Positions 19,388 through 29,247 of a stretch of DNA of 64,000 bases are shown here, one piece after another. The stretch spans positions 28,982 through 92,981 of the forward strand of contig CABXGL010000003.1 in the NCBI GenBank assembly GCA_902511755.1, written 5' to 3'. The notes under the pieces were generated by a model, which worked only from the letters and a program-made list of their open reading frames with translations, ran no database searches and had not been told where the DNA came from. The stretch comes from an uncultured Bacteroidota bacterium. Its GTDB lineage: Bacteria; Bacteroidota; Bacteroidia; Flavobacteriales; Flavobacteriaceae. Position numbers and translations under genes: made by a program. Every line of letters starts with the position of its first letter. The first letter of the stretch is position 1.

Positions 19388-20812
19388 ATGAAGCTGAATA
19401 AAACTAAAATTGTCGCCACTTTAGGGCCTGCGTCTAATTCAAGGGCTATGCTAAAAAATTTGATGGTAGCTGGCGTTGATGTATTCCGTATTAATTTTTC
19501 ACACGCAACACACAAAGAGGCCAAAGCTGCTGTTAAATACATTCGAGTGCTCAGTGAGGAGCTGAAGATCCATGCGTCTGTTTTAGGAGATCTTCAGGGG
19601 CCCAAAATAAGGATTGGAGAAGTAAACGATGGGGTTTCTTTAAAGAAGGGTGATATTATTAAATTTTCCTCTAAACAGATTGAGAAAGGTGACGCGGGCT
19701 GTGTTTCTATAAATTATTCTGACTTTGCTCTAGATGTTAATCCAAAAGAAAAAATTCTTATAAACGATGGCAAGCTGATTCTTCAGGTCGTCAAATCAAA
19801 TAAAAAAGATCTAGTAGAAGCTAAGGTTTTGCAAGGAGGGCCTTTAGAGTCTAGAAAGGGAGTTAATCTTCCCAACACTACCATTTCGCTGCCTGCTTTG
19901 ACAAAAAAAGACAAAGAAGATGCGCTATTTGCAATTAAAGCTGGTTTCGACTGGATTGCTCTTTCTTTTGTTAGGTCTAAAAATGATGTTTTAGCCTTAA
20001 AAAAGATCATTAAAAAAGAATCCCGCTTCAAAATTCCTGTAATAGCTAAAATTGAAAAGCCTGAAGCAATTAATAATATAGATGAAATCCTAAACAAGGC
20101 AGATGGAATTATGGTGGCAAGAGGGGATCTTGGGCTTGAAATTCCTTCTGATGAAGTTCCTTTAAACCAAAAGCAATTGGTGATCGCAGCTAAAAAAGCT
20201 AGAAAACCTGTTATAATTGCTACGCAAATGATGGAGTCTATGATAGACAGTCTTACCCCCTCAAGGGCAGAGGTTAATGACGTTGCAAACTCTGTAATGG
20301 ATGGCGCTGATGCAATGATGCTTTCGGGAGAAACTTCTTTGGGCCAGTTTCCTGTTGATGTAGTAAAAACAATGGAAAAAATTATAAGTCGCGTTGAGGG
20401 CTCTCCGTTAATAAAAACCCCTCATGACCAGCCTAGTACAAAGGCTAAAAGGCTTCTAACAAAGACTGTTTGTTTCCACGCGTGTAAAATAGCAAACGAA
20501 ATTAACGCTTCTGCGATATGCACTCTTACAAACAGCGGCTATACCGCTTGGCAGATTTCATCATGGAGGCCTAATGCCATGATCCTTGTTTTCACTTCAA
20601 ACAAAAAAATACTTGCTCAGTTAAACCTGCTTTGGGGAGTAAAATGTATGTTTTACAATAATTTTGTCAGCACTGACAACACCGTCGAAGAAGTAAATGC
20701 CCTAGCTAAAGATGAAGGCTTTATAAAAAAGAGTGATCTTGTAATTAATTTGTCTGCAATGCCTATTGCTAAACGAGGAGAAGTAAACACCCTAAGGGTC
20801 TCTAAAATATAA
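19388..20812 (+). CDS. pyk: Pyruvate kinase
   Basis: KTKIVATLGPAS; MVARGDLGLEIP; MLSGETSLGQFP. Confidence 0.97.
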   Translation: MKLNKTKIVATLGPASNSRAMLKNLMVAGVDVFRINFSHATHKEAKAAVKYIRVLSEELKIHASVLGDLQGPKIRIGEVNDGVSLKKGDIIKFSSKQIEKGDAGCVSINYSDFALDVNPKEKILINDGKLILQVVKSNKKDLVEAKVLQGGPLESRKGVNLPNTTISLPALTKKDKEDALFAIKAGFDWIALSFVRSKNDVLALKKIIKKESRFKIPVIAKIEKPEAINNIDEILNKADGIMVARGDLGLEIPSDEVPLNQKQLVIAAKKARKPVIIATQMMESMIDSLTPSRAEVNDVANSVMDGADAMMLSGETSLGQFPVDVVKTMEKIISRVEGSPLIKTPHDQPSTKAKRLLTKTVCFHACKIANEINASAICTLTNSGYTAWQISSWRPNAMILVFTSNKKILAQLNLLWGVKCMFYNNFVSTDNTVEEVNALAKDEGFIKKSDLVINLSAMPIAKRGEVNTLRVSKI

Positions 20813-20840
20813 ACAGGCTGCTTTTCCTTATTTTTGTTAA

Positions 20841-21233
20841 ATGGAGACAACAAGACAAAAAAAAATAGCGGGCATCTTACAAAATGATCTTGCCGTTCTT
20901 TTATTGTCCCTTTTAAAAAATTCTGGAAAGAGCAACATTCTCTCTTCTGTAACTAAGGTAAAGGTCTCCCCTGATCTTTCGTTGGCAAAAATCTATGTTA
21001 GTGTTTTCCCTGTTTTACATGCCGACTCCATACTTAAGCTCATTGGCAAAAACAAAAATTCTATTAGACGTTCTCTTGGCGAATTAATTAAAAATCAAGT
21101 TCGTAGAATTCCTGATCTTGCTTTTTATATTGATGATTCTCTTGAACATATTGATAAAATAGAAGCTGCTCTAAAAGGCGTGGAGGATCCTATTAAAAAT
21201 TCCACCCTTCTTAACAAAAGAAAATCAATATAA
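20841..21233 (+). CDS. rbfA: 30S ribosome-binding factor
   Basis: TRQKKIAGILQNDLAVLL...VTKVKVSPDLSLAKIYVSVFP. Confidence 0.92.
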   Translation: METTRQKKIAGILQNDLAVLLLSLLKNSGKSNILSSVTKVKVSPDLSLAKIYVSVFPVLHADSILKLIGKNKNSIRRSLGELIKNQVRRIPDLAFYIDDSLEHIDKIEAALKGVEDPIKNSTLLNKRKSI

Positions 21234-21234
21234 C

Positions 21235-22437
21235 ATGGGTTTTTCTAATTTTATAGCGAGAAGATACTATAGTTTTAAAAGCAAATGGAATATTGTAAAC
21301 ATAATTAGCCGTTCTGCTTCTTTTGTTTTAGTCGTAGCAGTATGTGCTTTTTTTGTTGTTCTATCAGTTTTCTCAGGATTAAAAGTTTTTGGAGCTGATT
21401 ATTCAAAAGCGTTTGATCCCGATGTTAAAGTTTTTTCTAAAGGGTCTAAACATTTTTACTTTGACGCCGCGCTGTCTGAACAATTAACAAACGCTCCCAA
21501 CATTGCTTTTATTTCAAAACTTGTTGAAGAAAAAGTGCTTGTAAAAAACAACGAGAATAGCGGTTTTGCATATTTGAATGGGGTTGAAGAACAGTACAGT
21601 TCTGTTTTTGATATTGAAAAAACTATTAGTGTTGGCAGATGGCTAAGTCCTCTTCCTGGCAACAATGAAGCTGTTGTAAGCCATGCCCTAGCCGATGAAC
21701 TCAGCCTTGGTCTGTATAATTATGGGGGAGGCCTAACCGTGCTGATTCCTTCTAGAAAAACAAGAAACTCTCTTTTACAAAACCCTTTTTATTCCTCTCT
21801 TTATATGGTCTCGGGTGTTTTCGGATCGAGCGAAACTGTCGATCAAAAAAACATTTTTGTTCCATTGGCTTCTGCACAAAACCTTTTAGGCCTTGATCAC
21901 AATAAGATTTCTGCTGTTGCAATTAAGCTCACTGATCCTAACGACAACAAAAAAACAATTAAAAAGATTCAAGAGGTTTTTGGAGATGATTTTTCTGTTA
22001 AATCTCGCGAAGAATTAAACGAGACTTACTATAAAATGCTGAATGCCGAGGGGCTAATCTTAAACCTTGTTCTAGGGCTTATTTTAATTGTAGCTATGTT
22101 CAATACCGTTGGGGCTGTAATTATTTTAATAATTGAAAAACAAAAAGACATTAAGACTTTATATAAAATTGGAGCAAACAAAACTCAGGTGTCTAATGTT
22201 TTTTTTAAACATGGTCTTTATTTGTCTTTTTCTGGAGGATCTATTGGCCTTCTATTAGGGTGCCTAATTGTTTTCCTTCAAGAGCAGTTTGGAATTATCT
22301 CCCTTTCTGGAACCTCTATTCCTTATCCCGTAGTCTTTGACATTAATAACTTTGGCGTTGTAGTTGGTTGGATGATGTTGGTTGGAACAGGCGGTGCTCT
22401 TTTGTCTTTGCTTGCTTTGAAAAAAATCAAACTGTAG
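21235..22437 (+). CDS. FtsX/LolC-E-type ABC transporter permease
   Basis: N-terminal TM plus periplasmic domain, C-terminal three TMs with LKTLYKIGANKTQVSNVFFKHG. Confidence 0.85.
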   Translation: MGFSNFIARRYYSFKSKWNIVNIISRSASFVLVVAVCAFFVVLSVFSGLKVFGADYSKAFDPDVKVFSKGSKHFYFDAALSEQLTNAPNIAFISKLVEEKVLVKNNENSGFAYLNGVEEQYSSVFDIEKTISVGRWLSPLPGNNEAVVSHALADELSLGLYNYGGGLTVLIPSRKTRNSLLQNPFYSSLYMVSGVFGSSETVDQKNIFVPLASAQNLLGLDHNKISAVAIKLTDPNDNKKTIKKIQEVFGDDFSVKSREELNETYYKMLNAEGLILNLVLGLILIVAMFNTVGAVIILIIEKQKDIKTLYKIGANKTQVSNVFFKHGLYLSFSGGSIGLLLGCLIVFLQEQFGIISLSGTSIPYPVVFDINNFGVVVGWMMLVGTGGALLSLLALKKIKL

Positions 22438-23422
22438 TTTCAAACATTTTCGCTCTCTCTTTAAGCTCATTAAAAACTCCCATTAATTCTGGAATTGTTT
22501 CTCCCGTAACTAGCCTTGTTCTATATGGCTTAAAGTTTGTTATTCCTTTGAAATAGCTTGAATAGTGTCTTCTTGTTTCTAAAATCCCCAACCTTTCTCC
22601 TTTCCATTTTATAGACATCTCTAGATGTCTTTTCGCTGTTGCTATTCGCTCTTCTAACAGAGGTTCTCCGGACAAAACTCCTGACCTTAAATATTCTTTT
22701 ACTTGCTTAAAAAACCAAGGATTTCCAATGGAGGCTCTTCCAATCATTGCTCCGTCTAATCCATATTCGTCTCTCATTATTCTGGCTTTTTCAGGCGAAT
22801 CAACATCTCCATTTCCAAAAACAGGAATTGTCATTCTTGGGTTGTTTTTAACTCTTGATATTAGCGTCCAGTCTGCATTCCCTTTATACATTTGTGCCCT
22901 TGTTCTACCGTGAATTGATATTGCTTTTGCACCAACGTCTTGTAGTCTTTCCGCCACCTCAACTATTTTAATGCTTTTTTCATCCCAGCCCAATCTTGTT
23001 TTTATTGTGACAGGCAGCCTTGTTCTTTTAACCATTTTAGACGTTAGCTTTACCATTAGGTCAATGTCTTTTAAAATTCCTGCGCCAGCCCCTTTAGAAA
23101 CTACTTTTTTTACTGGACATCCAAAGTTAATGTCAATAATATCTGGGTTGGTTTTTTCAACTATATCAACAGCTTTAAGCATTGAGTCTAGGTTTGCTCC
23201 AAAAATTTGAATTCCTACAGGCCTTTCTTTTTCATATATATCCAGTTTTATAACACTCTTATGCGCGCTTCTAATAAGTCCTTCGCTTGAAATAAATTCC
23301 GTATATACAACGTCTGCCCCTTGTTCTTTGCATAGGGCCCTGAAAGGAGGGTCGCTAACATCTTCCATTGGAGCCAACAAAAGCGGAAAGTCATTTAATT
23401 CAATGTTGCCTATTTTTACCAA
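22427..23422 (-). CDS. dusB: tRNA-dihydrouridine synthase (DusB type)
   Basis: LLAPMEDVSDPPFRAL; NFGCPVKKV; ISIHGRTRAQMY; TTG start at 23422 preferred over the extended ORF that overlaps lepA. Confidence 0.9.
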   Translation of the reverse strand: MVKIGNIELNDFPLLLAPMEDVSDPPFRALCKEQGADVVYTEFISSEGLIRSAHKSVIKLDIYEKERPVGIQIFGANLDSMLKAVDIVEKTNPDIIDINFGCPVKKVVSKGAGAGILKDIDLMVKLTSKMVKRTRLPVTIKTRLGWDEKSIKIVEVAERLQDVGAKAISIHGRTRAQMYKGNADWTLISRVKNNPRMTIPVFGNGDVDSPEKARIMRDEYGLDGAMIGRASIGNPWFFKQVKEYLRSGVLSGEPLLEERIATAKRHLEMSIKWKGERLGILETRRHYSSYFKGITNFKPYRTRLVTGETIPELMGVFNELKERAKMFETTV

Positions 23423-23466
23423 GCTTATTTTTTTAATTACTAGCAAAAGTAAAATATTAATTGAAC

Positions 23467-23474
23467 TATATTTG
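23467..23474 (+). promoter_or_regulatory. Putative -7 element (TATATTTG) of lepA
   Basis: TANNTTTG 21 nt upstream of lepA ATG. Confidence 0.4.
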
Positions 23475-23494
23475 TCCATCTTATTAAACAATAA

Positions 23495-25291
23495 ATGAGC
23501 GCCATTAGAAACTTCTGTATTATTGCCCATATTGACCACGGGAAAAGCACTCTTGCCGATAGGCTTCTTGATTTTACAGGCGCCGTTTCAGCTAGAGAAA
23601 AACAGGACCAGCTTCTAGACAATATGGATTTAGAGAGAGAAAGAGGGATTACCATAAAGTCTCATGCTATTCAAATGAATTATACAAAAGGTGAGGAAAG
23701 CTATGTTTTAAACCTAATTGATACTCCAGGACATGTAGACTTTTCGTATGAGGTTTCCCGCTCAATTGCCGCATGTGAAGGGGCTTTGCTTGTTGTTGAT
23801 GCTGCTCAAAGCATCCAGGCTCAGACCATTTCAAATCTTTATCTCGCTCTAGAAAATGACCTAGAAATTATTCCTGTTTTAAACAAGGTTGACCTTCCTT
23901 CGGCGAATCCTGAAGAGGTTAGCGACGATATTGTTGATCTGCTTGGCTGTAAAAAAGAGGAAATTATTCATGCTTCTGCAAAAACTGGACAAGGAATTGA
24001 AGAAATTCTTGATGCCATAATTTCTGTTGTTCCCGCGCCATCCTCGGATATTAACGCTCCATTAAGGGCATTGATTTTTGATTCTGTATACAATCCTTTT
24101 AGAGGTGTGGAAACCTACTTTAGGGTTTTTGATGGTCAAATTAAAAAGGGGCAATCTATTAAATTTCTCGCAACACAAAAAGAGTACAGCGCTGACGAGG
24201 TGGGGACGCTAAACCTAACTCAAACTCCTAAGAAGTGTATTGAAGCTGGAGATGTTGGGTATTTAATTACTGGAATTAAAAATGCGAAAGAAGTAAAGGT
24301 TGGTGATACTATTGTTGAGGCAGGCTCTAAGTTGTCAAAAGGTATTTCAGGCTTTGAAGATGTAAAGCCTATGGTTTTTGCTGGCATTTATCCCGTAGAC
24401 ACGGAGGAATACGAAGACTTACGCTCCTCTATGGAAAAGCTTCAATTAAACGATGCTTCTCTTGTTTTTCTTCCGGAAAGCTCCTCTGCTCTAGGCTTTG
24501 GCTTTAGGTGTGGGTTTTTAGGAATGTTGCATTTAGAAATAATTCAAGAAAGACTAGAAAGAGAATTTAATATGTCTGTTATCACTACCGTTCCTAACGT
24601 TTCATATAGAGCCTATACAAGAAAGGAGCCTGATTCTGGTATTTTGGTGAACAACCCCTCGGACCTTCCTGACCCGAGCAGCTTAGACAGGGTTGAAGAA
24701 CCTTATATAAAAGCTACTGTTATTACTAAGTCTGACTATGTTGGAAATGTAATGAGCCTGTGTATAGAAAAAAGAGGTCAAATAATAAATCAGACCTACT
24801 TAACAACACAAAGGGTGGAGCTAGTTTTTGACATGCCTCTTGCTGAAATAGTTTTTGACTTTTATGATCGTCTTAAAACGGTTTCCAAAGGGTATGCCTC
24901 TTTTGATTATTCTCCAATTGGAATGCGCCCCTCAAAGCTTGTTAAGGTCGATCTTCTTTTAAACGGAAATTCTGTAGACGCGCTTTCTTCGTTAATTCAT
25001 TTTGACAGCGCATATACCATCGGGAAAAAAATGTGCGAAAAGCTTCGAGGATTAATTCCTAGACAACAATTTGATATTCCTATACAGGCCGCCATTGGAT
25101 CTAAAATTATTTCTAGAGAAACCGTTAAAGCTTTAAGAAAGGATGTTACGGCCAAATGTTATGGCGGAGACATTACTAGAAAACGTAAATTGCTTGAAAA
25201 ACAAAAAAAGGGGAAAAAGAAAATGAGACAAATCGGGCGTGTTGAAATTCCTCAAGAAGCTTTTATGGCCGTTTTAAAACTAAATGACTAA
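23495..25291 (+). CDS. lepA: Elongation factor 4
   Basis: [36 protein letters not shown]-terminal [30 protein letters not shown]. Confidence 0.98.
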   Translation: MSAIRNFCIIAHIDHGKSTLADRLLDFTGAVSAREKQDQLLDNMDLERERGITIKSHAIQMNYTKGEESYVLNLIDTPGHVDFSYEVSRSIAACEGALLVVDAAQSIQAQTISNLYLALENDLEIIPVLNKVDLPSANPEEVSDDIVDLLGCKKEEIIHASAKTGQGIEEILDAIISVVPAPSSDINAPLRALIFDSVYNPFRGVETYFRVFDGQIKKGQSIKFLATQKEYSADEVGTLNLTQTPKKCIEAGDVGYLITGIKNAKEVKVGDTIVEAGSKLSKGISGFEDVKPMVFAGIYPVDTEEYEDLRSSMEKLQLNDASLVFLPESSSALGFGFRCGFLGMLHLEIIQERLEREFNMSVITTVPNVSYRAYTRKEPDSGILVNNPSDLPDPSSLDRVEEPYIKATVITKSDYVGNVMSLCIEKRGQIINQTYLTTQRVELVFDMPLAEIVFDFYDRLKTVSKGYASFDYSPIGMRPSKLVKVDLLLNGNSVDALSSLIHFDSAYTIGKKMCEKLRGLIPRQQFDIPIQAAIGSKIISRETVKALRKDVTAKCYGGDITRKRKLLEKQKKGKKKMRQIGRVEIPQEAFMAVLKLND

Positions 25292-25342
25292 TATTGCTTT
25301 TTTATTAAACCTTAATGTGTTTTTATGTTCTAATTGTAATAC

Positions 25343-26158
25343 ATGAAAAACCTTCTTAATCCTTTTGTTTTTTTTCTTGGACTATCCTTTTTGTTCTTTG
25401 GCTGTTCTAGTTCTGACGAGGAAGGCAACGGATCAAACGCTGCTCCCTCTATAACTATTCCCCTAGAGGTCTATAAAAAAGTTTATGGTACTACCTCCGA
25501 AATTACAATTCAAGCAGGGTATGTTTATATAAACACAAATGGGGTTCCCGATCACAAAAGCCCTTATTTTAAAGACACAAAATGGCATGATGCAAAGTAT
25601 GAGCCATATGACGCTTCTAATCCTAATAAATTTCACGCCGGAAGTTTCAATATGAATCCTAATAGAGTTTCTGAGCTTAATATTTCTTTTAAAATTCCTA
25701 ATTCACCCTCTAAGGCATCAACGAATGCGCCAACCTCAATGGGGCCTATCGGAGTGTCTTTAAATGGAATTCCTTTTTATAATCAATATGCTGGCCCTAA
25801 CCAGCCTTTAACTCGAGAAATTAATTCCTTTGACAATTATAATGGCCATCCTGCCCCACTATCTCCTGGGGGAGAAAATGGCTCTTCAGGAAGGTATCAT
25901 TACCATATGGAGCCTTTTTGGCTTACTGCTAATGCTAGCAAGGATGCTCTTTTGGGCTTTCTTCTTGATGGGTTTCCTGTATATGGGCCAGAAGAAGGGG
26001 GTAAAACAATCACAAGTTCCGATTTAGACTCCTATCACGGGCACACTGCTACGACAAAAGAGTTCCCTAGCGGAATTTATCACTACCACACTACTGGAGA
26101 TGCCCCTTATATTAACGGAAGCGGATATTATGGATCGCCTGGAACAGTTAGCGAATAG
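25343..26158 (+). CDS. YHYH domain lipoprotein
   Basis: Lipobox LFFGCSSS; GRYHYHMEPFW and GIYHYHTTGDAPYINGSGYYG. Confidence 0.85.
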   Translation: MKNLLNPFVFFLGLSFLFFGCSSSDEEGNGSNAAPSITIPLEVYKKVYGTTSEITIQAGYVYINTNGVPDHKSPYFKDTKWHDAKYEPYDASNPNKFHAGSFNMNPNRVSELNISFKIPNSPSKASTNAPTSMGPIGVSLNGIPFYNQYAGPNQPLTREINSFDNYNGHPAPLSPGGENGSSGRYHYHMEPFWLTANASKDALLGFLLDGFPVYGPEEGGKTITSSDLDSYHGHTATTKEFPSGIYHYHTTGDAPYINGSGYYGSPGTVSE

Positions 26159-26708
26159 CTCTTTTCTTCTTTTTTTTATAACGTTCCTTGGATGTTTTAA
26201 TCCAGGAGAAACAATTCGGCTTAGTTCTTCTAGCTCAGAAATAAATCTTTTTAAAAAAATTATTATTTACCAAGACAGTCCTTTTTCAGGATTAGTTTAT
26301 GAGATGTTCCCCTCTTCAAACGATACCCTTTGGTCCTGTCAATATAAAAACGGAATAAAGGATGGGGTGTGGAAAAAATATTTTCAGAGCGGAGAAATAA
26401 AAGAAACGCGCCTTTTCAAACAAAATAAAAAAGAAGGCGATTATCTAGGGTTTTATAAAGACGGGTCTAAAAACTTTGTGTTTCAGTTTAAAAACGGAGA
26501 ATATGAGGGAACCAACAAGGTTTGGGCTAAAGGAGGGGTCCTTGTCGAAGAAGCAAACTTTAGCGCTGGCTACGAAAATGGGGTTCAAAAAAGGTGGTAT
26601 CTTAACGGAAAGATTAAGTCTAATTATATAATAAAAGATAACAGAAGGTATGGTCTTCTTGGAACAAAAAATTGTGTTACAGTTTCTGACAGCCTTAAGA
26701 AATCTTAG
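26130..26708 (+). CDS. MORN-repeat / YwqK-like lipoprotein
   Basis: Lipobox ITFLGCFN; repeats YKNGIKDGVWKKYFQSGEIKE, KEGDYLGFYKDGSKN, YENGVQKRWYLNGKIKSN. Confidence 0.75.
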   Translation: MDRLEQLANSSFLLFFITFLGCFNPGETIRLSSSSSEINLFKKIIIYQDSPFSGLVYEMFPSSNDTLWSCQYKNGIKDGVWKKYFQSGEIKETRLFKQNKKEGDYLGFYKDGSKNFVFQFKNGEYEGTNKVWAKGGVLVEEANFSAGYENGVQKRWYLNGKIKSNYIIKDNRRYGLLGTKNCVTVSDSLKKS

Positions 26709-27321
26709 CATTGTTTTTCTTATGGCCTCTTGCTCATCCGCTCCGGTTTCCGAGCTGCCCTATTATAATACCCCTGACTTTACGCCGCTTTTTTTAACAG
26801 AAAAACAGGCGGCAGAAACAGTAATCCACTCTATTCCAGATTTTGCTTTTTTAGACCAGAACGAAAGCTTGTTTTCGTCAAAATCCTTAGACAACAAGAT
26901 TCATGTTGCTAATTTTATTTTTACCACCTGCTCGGGCATTTGCCCAAACATGACCTCAAATATGAAGATTGCTGAAAACGCTTTCTTTAATGACTCTTTG
27001 GTTAAGATTTTGTCTTTTAGCGTAACTCCTTGGATCGATGACTCAAAAAAACTTCTAGATTATGCTGCGTTTTATCAAATAAAATCTAACAATTGGCATT
27101 TTTTGACTGGTGACAAATCTAAAATTTATGACTTGGCTCGAAAATCCTATTTCGCTGAAGAAGATTTTGGTTTTACAAAAGACAGCACAGACTTTCTTCA
27201 TACTGAACACTTTATTCTGGTTGACCAAAACAAAAAAATTAGAGGCATCTATAATGGCACCTTGCAGCTAGAAGCCGAACAGCTCGTAAAAGACATTGCT
27301 GTTTTAAAAAGCTTGTTGTAA
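26650..27321 (+). CDS. SCO1/SenC family lipoprotein (thioredoxin-like copper chaperone)
   Basis: Lipobox MASCSS; NFIFTTCSGICPNMTSNM (CxxxC) with downstream HTEHFILVD. Confidence 0.9.
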   Translation: MVFLEQKIVLQFLTALRNLSIVFLMASCSSAPVSELPYYNTPDFTPLFLTEKQAAETVIHSIPDFAFLDQNESLFSSKSLDNKIHVANFIFTTCSGICPNMTSNMKIAENAFFNDSLVKILSFSVTPWIDDSKKLLDYAAFYQIKSNNWHFLTGDKSKIYDLARKSYFAEEDFGFTKDSTDFLHTEHFILVDQNKKIRGIYNGTLQLEAEQLVKDIAVLKSLL

Positions 27322-27342
27322 CTTTTATATACCTTAGTTCCA

Positions 27343-28110
27343 GTGAAAAAACTTCTTCTACTGTTGCTGTTTGTCCCGCTTATTGCCTTTGGACAAATTA
27401 TATCTAGAAATGATCTGGTCAAAAGAAGCTGGGGAGATCAAACAAGCGGAAGTGAAATTTATAATGTTTTTGAGGGGAACATATTAGAGGGGTCAGACCC
27501 CTTTGCCTTAACGATCGAGGGGAAGGCTTCATATACTCCTAAATGTGAACAGAATTTTTACGGGGAAGGAGGAAAATTTGTTCCAGAATTTAAAAGAACT
27601 TTTGATTATGATTCCTATAAAATAGTCTGTACAGAGCCTGTAGGAGAAGATGGTTGTAAAAGTGGAACAGGTGAGGTTATTTCAATATACTTGAAGGAAA
27701 GATATGGTGATATATTAGTAGGAATTACAAAGCATTGGGTGTTTGATGTAGAGTCGTTGTATTTTCAAGGATTAGTTGGAGATATTATAATTATTGATAG
27801 TGGAACTGGACCTGAAAGGTATATTCAAGTTTTTGATTTAAAAAAGAAGGAGTTTGTTTACGGTTTTTTCTCTAGTGGATATTTAAAATTCCTAGACAAT
27901 AAGTTTTATTTTGATGAAGAAATAAGCGTTTCGTCTAAAAAAGGAACGCCCGGCTATGATTTCGCCAGGAATATGCACAAAGTTAAGTGTTCAGAAGAAT
28001 TAAAAAGATACGGCACACAGTCTATTGGATATTATGAGAAAGTAATTTTTGATCTTTCTAGTCTAGAATTAAAAAGAACAGGCGTTTACGAGTGTGCATA
28101 TGTTCAATAA
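27343..28110 (+). CDS. Secreted protein of unknown function (GTG start)
   Basis: Signal peptide MKKLLLLLLFVPLIAFGQ; no family recognised. Confidence 0.65.
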   Translation: MKKLLLLLLFVPLIAFGQIISRNDLVKRSWGDQTSGSEIYNVFEGNILEGSDPFALTIEGKASYTPKCEQNFYGEGGKFVPEFKRTFDYDSYKIVCTEPVGEDGCKSGTGEVISIYLKERYGDILVGITKHWVFDVESLYFQGLVGDIIIIDSGTGPERYIQVFDLKKKEFVYGFFSSGYLKFLDNKFYFDEEISVSSKKGTPGYDFARNMHKVKCSEELKRYGTQSIGYYEKVIFDLSSLELKRTGVYECAYVQ

Positions 28111-28176
28111 CTAGGTCCTTCTTCGAAAAGTTTTTCTGTTTTTGATTGTACTATAAATTGAGCTAAATTTAAGATT

Positions 28177-29232
28177 ATGAAAAAAACAATCTTGCTGTTG
28201 CTGTTTCTTCCTTTCGTTTCTCTGTTAAATGCTCAAAGGCCAAGCGCGAAACAAATCGCAATCCCATACCTTCAATATCCCAGCTCTCCTCTAAATGCAA
28301 ATATTGAAACGTATTTCTCTAAAATCATCAATAGGTCTACTGCTGTTTATGCTGCAAATTCCAAACTAATGCTGGAAGGCTATCAAGAGGTGGATTATTT
28401 AGATAGTGCTGATTTAGAGATTAAGTTCATAATAAATGCTGTTTCGTTTTCTAGTTATATTAAGAAAGAAGCGTTTAACAAAAAAATAAACGACAGCACT
28501 TATGTTAAGGCGGTGGGAGGAAGATATGTGGTTGAAGCAAGAATGAATTACAGTGAGTTTGTTAATGATATAAAGAACGGCTCCGCTTTAGTCTCTAATG
28601 AGGGTGTTATAAAATTTAGCACTTTTAATTCTGGTTTAATTAAAAGCTATAACGAGGCAGTAAAGCTTCATAACAACAATCGTGACAGACACGCTTTTAA
28701 TTTATATGGAAACATGATTTATTTCTCCATAAATAAATTTAATAATGCGCTTAACAGCACCTATGGCTTCCCGTTGCGCACCTACTATATGGCTTTTGTT
28801 AGGGGTAAAGGCAGAAAATTTAATTATTCTGATTTGAACAAGGCGTATAACGACTTTAAAAGTGTTTCGGAAAATATATCTAAGGCTTTTAGAAAAGATG
28901 GTCATTCTAGATATGGTGATTTTAGAACTGATGACGAACAAAGCAACTTCTTAAAGCTTGATAGTTGTATTAAAATATGGGAAAATGCAATTCAAGAATA
29001 CGCTCCTAATAAAAGAAAGACAAGAATAGGAGACAAAATTATTGATTATTTATATTTAAATCTGGCCGCTGCCCATTTAATGAACGCTTACTCTAAGGAC
29101 AATTGGGATGATGTTTATGAAAATTTGTCAAAGGTTAAATTAAATAAAAGCGAAATCAATAAAGCAAATAGTTTTGAGTCTAAAGTAATAGATATTCAAA
29201 AAAGGGTCAATGCTTTTAAGCGTAGGGGCTAG
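28177..29232 (+). CDS. Secreted protein of unknown function
   Basis: Signal peptide MKKTILLLLFLPFVSLLNAQ; no family recognised. Confidence 0.7.
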   Translation: MKKTILLLLFLPFVSLLNAQRPSAKQIAIPYLQYPSSPLNANIETYFSKIINRSTAVYAANSKLMLEGYQEVDYLDSADLEIKFIINAVSFSSYIKKEAFNKKINDSTYVKAVGGRYVVEARMNYSEFVNDIKNGSALVSNEGVIKFSTFNSGLIKSYNEAVKLHNNNRDRHAFNLYGNMIYFSINKFNNALNSTYGFPLRTYYMAFVRGKGRKFNYSDLNKAYNDFKSVSENISKAFRKDGHSRYGDFRTDDEQSNFLKLDSCIKIWENAIQEYAPNKRKTRIGDKIIDYLYLNLAAAHLMNAYSKDNWDDVYENLSKVKLNKSEINKANSFESKVIDIQKRVNAFKRRG

Positions 29233-29247
29233 TCCGGCTTTAAACAA

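Noticed and set aside
23423-23539. N-terminal extension of the Dus ORF ([10 protein letters not shown]...)
   Set aside because: Overlaps the 5' end and promoter of lepA and lacks homology-like content; TTG at 23422 gives a standard Dus N-terminus.
26130-26708. YwqK-type protein as antitoxin of a toxin-antitoxin pair
   Set aside because: It has a lipoprotein signal and MORN-like repeats and sits in a lipoprotein cassette with no plausible toxin partner; the TA label for this family is often annotation transfer.
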